A DNA stretch of 8,343 nt. Origin: Candidatus Nanopelagicales bacterium. Its GTDB lineage: Bacteria; Actinomycetota; Actinomycetes; S36-B12; UBA10799. The notes under the pieces are model-generated. The model was not told the DNA's origin. It saw nothing but the letters and a program-made list of their open reading frames with translations, and made no database searches. This document shows positions 5,620 to 8,343 of this stretch, one piece after another; position 1 is the first letter of the stretch, and every line of letters starts with the position of its first letter. The position numbers and the translations under genes were made by a program. The stretch covers positions 1-8,343 of the forward strand of contig JALOLM010000075.1 in assembly GCA_025455985.1 (NCBI GenBank), in the 5' to 3' direction.

Positions 5620-6291
5620 ATGGCCCTGGCAGAGGCGTTCTCCTTCGACGACGTGGCTCTAGTCAAAGACGGCCATCGCATTCTCGACGGGGTCAGCGAC
5701 CACATCCACAAGGGCGCTACGACAGCGATCATCGGCACCAGCGGCTCCGGCAAGTCCACCTTCCTGCGCCTGCTCAACCGCTTCGAGGAACCCACCGAGG
5801 GCAAGATCCGGCTCGATGGAAGACCACTGGACTCCTACGACGTCCACGCCCTCCGCCGCCGGGTCAGCCTGGTGGCGCAGCGGCCGACGATGCTCACGCC
5901 CAGCGTCGGTCAGGAGGTTCGCGTCGCGTGCCCCACCCTGAGTGATGCCGAGGTGCTGCAACTGCTGAAGCGGGTTGCGTTGCCGGACATGGCGCTGGAT
6001 CGCGCAACATCGACACTGTCCGGCGGCGAGCAGCAGCGACTGGCCCTGGCCCGGTCGCTGGCGGTCGGTCCAGAAGTCCTGCTGCTGGACGAACCCACGA
6101 GCGCATTGGATGAGCACTCGGCAGCAGCGGTGGACGCGGTGATCCGATCGCTGGTCACCGAAGACCTGACTGTCGTACTCGTCAGCCACGACCTGGACCG
6201 CGTCGTGGAACTCGCCGACAAGGTTCTGGTCCTCGAAAACGGCCGACTGGTTGAACGCGGGGGGCCGAGAGATGTGAGGTACTTGCGATGA
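5620..6291 (+). CDS. fetA: ABC transporter ATP-binding subunit, FetA (YbbL)-like
   Basis: A 223-residue ATPase with every motif of an active ABC subunit: Walker A GTSGSGKST (39-47), Q-loop Gln87 in LVAQRPTML, signature LSGGEQQR (133-140), Walker B VLLLDEP (153-159) with catalytic Glu158, D-loop SALDE, and switch His190 in VSHD. RVALPD (118-123) and the PTSALDE stretch also resemble E. coli FetA. It works as a homodimer at the inner face of the membrane with the FetB-type permease encoded next. The genes overlap by four bases (ATGA at 6288-6291), indicating translational coupling. E. coli FetAB is described as an iron exporter that eases oxidative stress; plant relatives (STAR1/ALS3 type) act in aluminium tolerance, so substrate is not certain. 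The ATG at 5620 has only a weak GGA upstream and no leaderless -10 pattern, yet the N-terminus is of family length. Confidence 0.85.
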   Translation: MALAEAFSFDDVALVKDGHRILDGVSDHIHKGATTAIIGTSGSGKSTFLRLLNRFEEPTEGKIRLDGRPLDSYDVHALRRRVSLVAQRPTMLTPSVGQEVRVACPTLSDAEVLQLLKRVALPDMALDRATSTLSGGEQQRLALARSLAVGPEVLLLDEPTSALDEHSAAAVDAVIRSLVTEDLTVVLVSHDLDRVVELADKVLVLENGRLVERGGPRDVRYLR

Positions 6292-7070
6292 ACCCCTCCC
6301 CTCAAATCCCGGACTGGCTCGGCGTTGCCGCGTCGGTGCTGCTGGTGGGCATTGCAGTAGTCGCATCATCGTGGGCGCGGCTGGGACTCACCCGCGATCT
6401 CGTCTGGGCGGCCCTGCGCGCCTTCGTGCAACTCCTCGCCGTGGGCGCCCTGCTCACGATCCTGTTCGATCGCGCGGGGTTGCTCGGGGCTCTGGCCTGG
6501 GTGACGGGAATGGTCGTGATCGCCGGCTTCGTTGCCGCCGGACGGTCCCCTGAACTCCCCCGGCGACGCCCGACCGCCTGGGTCGGCGTGGGCGCCGGGG
6601 TGGCGACGACGTTGGGCGTCCTGCTGGTCCTGGGCGTCATCGAGCCCACACCGTCCGTGGTGGTACCGGTCGGGGGCATGGTCGTCAGCGGTTCGATGAC
6701 GGCCACGAACCTGACCATGCGACGACTGGCCGATATCGCCCACCAGCAGCGTCCCGACATCGAGGCACGTCTTGCCCTGGGGATGACCGGCGGCGAGGCG
6801 ATGACCCCGCATCTTCGGCAGGGAGTGAAGACAGCACTTCTGCCCGCGATCGACTCCACGAAGGTCGTCGGTCTGATCGCACTGCCCGGCGCGATGACCG
6901 GACTGATTCTGGCCGGTGTGGAACCCATCGTCGCGATCCGCTACCAGATCGTCGTGATGTACATGTTGCTCGCCGCTGCCGCGGTGAGCGCAATTGTGGC
7001 GGCGCACCTCACCCGGAGGGCGCTGTTCGACGATGCAGACCGTCTGTATCGGGTTACGCCTCCCGCGTAG
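6288..7070 (+). CDS. fetB: ABC transporter permease subunit, FetB (YbbM, UPF0014) family
   Basis: A 260-residue membrane protein with about seven hydrophobic segments (about 10-28, 38-60, 66-84, 96-118, 124-140, 192-211, 217-240). The family signature is clear: GGMVVSGSMTATNLTMRRL (129-147), then a cytoplasmic stretch EARLALGMTGGEAM (159-172), then LLPAIDSTKVVGLIALPGAM (184-203), TGLILAGVEPIVAIRYQIVV (204-223) and YMLLAAAAVSAIVAAHLT (225-242). The same order is seen in E. coli FetB (recalled). The cytoplasmic loop between the first signature and ALLP is the likely contact with the ATPase. The start overlaps the FetA stop as ATGA. It ends 27 bp from the convergent glpD stop. Role: membrane pore of a predicted metal (iron) or related exporter; substrate is inferred from family only. 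Confidence 0.87.
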   Translation: MNPSPQIPDWLGVAASVLLVGIAVVASSWARLGLTRDLVWAALRAFVQLLAVGALLTILFDRAGLLGALAWVTGMVVIAGFVAAGRSPELPRRRPTAWVGVGAGVATTLGVLLVLGVIEPTPSVVVPVGGMVVSGSMTATNLTMRRLADIAHQQRPDIEARLALGMTGGEAMTPHLRQGVKTALLPAIDSTKVVGLIALPGAMTGLILAGVEPIVAIRYQIVVMYMLLAAAAVSAIVAAHLTRRALFDDADRLYRVTPPA

Positions 7071-7097
7071 TCGACCCGGGCGCCACAACCGACGAAC

Positions 7098-8343
7098 TCA
7101 GCCCTGCGGGAAGGATCCGCTGGGCTGCCGGTAGGCCTGCAGCTCGGCGCGTCGCTCCTCAGTGAAGTACTCGTCGAATCGGCGCTGCGCATCGTCGCCG
7201 AACAGCAACTCGCACGCCTCGTGAATGCCGTCGGCGTCGCGCACCTCGTCGTGGTCGAGCACCAAGGCGATCTTGCTGCGCCGGCGCAGGAAGTCGTCGA
7301 GTTTGGTGATCATCTCGGTCTGCGCGGCGTAGAACAACTCCACCCGCACATAGTCGGCGTCCTCGATGATCTCGTCGGCCATGCTCGGATCGTCACGTAG
7401 CGCTTCGAGCATCGCGAAGGCCCGCAGACCGTAGCGCCGCCACAACCGGGTGGACAGGGTCTCGAAGCTTGCCCGTGTGGTGATGCGGTCGAGGCCCATC
7501 AGCCGTGCCTGCCGAAAGAACTCTTCGCGCGTGGCCTTCGGTGGCTCGCCGTACCAGGACTTCTTGTCCTTCGTCAGCGGCACACCCAACTTCTTGACCA
7601 ATGCGCTGACCTCGTTGCCGATGTTCACGCAGTCTGTGAGTTTGCCACCGAAGACGGTCACCCACGACCGAGCCGCATCCACCTCGAGTGCATGCTTGCG
7701 CGACAAGGACGTCCAGTCCGTCTCATCCGAGGTGGTGTTGTCCACTTCCACCACCAGAGGCCGCACGCCGCTGCGGGTGGAGATGATGTCGCGCGGGGTC
7801 AAGGGCGTCTGCAGGTCCAGGCGTTCATTGATCTGGGTGAGCAGGAAGTCCCGGTCCTCATTGGTGACGTCCGTGACCGGGTCGGTTACCCGCTCGTCGG
7901 TGGTTCCGATCATGGACCTCGTGCCCATGGGGATCACGTAGAACAGCCGCTGGGTGTCGTCGAAGAACGCCAGCACGCGTTCCTGCTTGGACAGCCTCGG
8001 GACTATCAGGTGGATTCCCTTGGAGAACACGATTTTGTGTTTGGTGGTGATGCCGTGCGCCGCATTGATGGGATCGACGAACGGACCGGCCGCATTGACG
8101 ATGATCTTGGCTTTGGCGGCGAACTCCTCGCCGGTGTCTGTGTCGCGCATCTGCACGTGCCAGCGTCCTTCTTCGCGAGTAGCCGACTCGAAGGACACGT
8201 AGTTGGCGCAGGTCGCCCCGGAGTTCAACGCCGAGCGGATGAAACCGAACACGAACCGGGAGTCGTTGTCCACGATGTAGGCGTCGGAGTACTCGATCCC
8301 GCCGAGGAGGTTGTCCGTGCGCACGATCGGCTCGCGCGTCCGG
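7098..8343 (-). CDS. glpD: Aerobic glycerol-3-phosphate dehydrogenase (FAD), N-terminus cut by window edge
   Basis: The open frame enters from the right edge and gives 414 visible residues to the stop at 7098. It covers the later FAD/substrate domain and the whole C-terminal helical domain of GlpD. Landmarks in visible numbering: GGIEYSDAYIVDNDSRFV (14-31), IIVNAAGPFVD (80-90), FSKGIHLIVPRL (106-117), YVIPMGTRSMIGTTDE (135-150), TRSGVRPLV (189-197) with the substrate-binding Arg, and VFGGKLTDC (230-238). E. coli GlpD shows the same order (NATGPWV, KGSHIVVPR, VIPW, IIGTTD, SGVRPL, VFGGKLT; recalled). The enzyme oxidises glycerol-3-phosphate to dihydroxyacetone phosphate at the inner membrane face and passes electrons to quinone. 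The N-terminal GxGxxG nucleotide-binding motif and the start lie outside the window. A GTG at 8324 is in frame but internal and not a start. No glycerol kinase or facilitator is visible. Confidence 0.93.
   Translation of the reverse strand, partial: RTREPIVRTDNLLGGIEYSDAYIVDNDSRFVFGFIRSALNSGATCANYVSFESATREEGRWHVQMRDTDTGEEFAAKAKIIVNAAGPFVDPINAAHGITTKHKIVFSKGIHLIVPRLSKQERVLAFFDDTQRLFYVIPMGTRSMIGTTDERVTDPVTDVTNEDRDFLLTQINERLDLQTPLTPRDIISTRSGVRPLVVEVDNTTSDETDWTSLSRKHALEVDAARSWVTVFGGKLTDCVNIGNEVSALVKKLGVPLTKDKKSWYGEPPKATREEFFRQARLMGLDRITTRASFETLSTRLWRRYGLRAFAMLEALRDDPSMADEIIEDADYVRVELFYAAQTEMITKLDDFLRRRSKIALVLDHDEVRDADGIHEACELLFGDDAQRRFDEYFTEERRAELQAYRQPSGSFPQG

Noticed and set aside
5659..6369. 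Long minus-strand open frame (236 codons) antisense to the ABC ATPase
   Set aside because: The plus strand carries all ABC motifs in order; the antisense product has no recognisable domain and is a codon-bias shadow.
6302..7088. Two long minus-strand open frames antisense to the FetB-like permease
   Set aside because: They are rich in Arg, Ser, Thr, Gly and His without any domain, and the plus strand has clear FetB signatures.
8322..8324. GTG as a possible start of the dehydrogenase at the right edge
   Set aside because: The frame stays open to the window end, and the residues before it (TREPI) fit an internal GlpD segment; the FAD-binding N-terminus must lie outside.

Overview
The window is GC-rich (by eye in the low-to-mid 60s percent) with short intergenic gaps, GTG starts and TAnnnT-type -10 boxes. 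Gene content and style point to a high-GC actinomycete (Actinomycetota). A heliorhodopsin very like the founding actinobacterial protein 48C12 suggests a free-living, light-exposed, probably aquatic lineage. This placement is inference; no rRNA gene or taxonomic marker is present.

Layout. (1) 1-1416, minus strand: a heliorhodopsin gene (625-1416) followed 31 bp downstream by a membrane-anchored SRPBCC-domain protein (593 down to the left edge, truncated). (2) 1502-2500, plus strand: an alpha/beta hydrolase of the proline-iminopeptidase-like type, transcribed divergently from the heliorhodopsin. (3) 2635-4050, minus: a PuuP-like amino-acid/polyamine APC permease, divergent from (4) a tandem two-domain universal stress protein (4124-4993, plus). 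(5) 5010-5447, minus: a small soluble SRPBCC protein, convergent with the stress protein. (6) 5620-7070, plus: a two-gene ABC transporter operon of the FetA-FetB type with an ATGA stop/start overlap. (7) 7098 to the right edge, minus: the C-terminal three quarters or so of an FAD-dependent glycerol-3-phosphate dehydrogenase (GlpD), truncated by the window.

How the genes may fit together. Most look like independent one- or two-gene units sharing divergent promoter regions. Three pairings carry information: heliorhodopsin with the anchored SRPBCC protein (possible operon), the PuuP-like permease with the stress protein (shared 73-bp divergent control region), and FetA with FetB (certain operon). 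The strongest observations are a heliorhodopsin in which both histidines of the retinal pocket known from 48C12 appear to be leucines, its linkage to a putative lipid/hydrophobic-ligand-binding SRPBCC protein, and a split in translation-start style. Three genes have a TAnnnT box 6-8 nt before the start codon and no well-placed Shine-Dalgarno (leaderless pattern). Three others have a strong Shine-Dalgarno exactly 6 nt before the start.

I saw no tRNA, rRNA, CRISPR array, insertion sequence, attachment site or convincing intrinsic terminator. No gene-free stretch exceeds 300 bases; the longest are 5448-5619 and 2501-2634.
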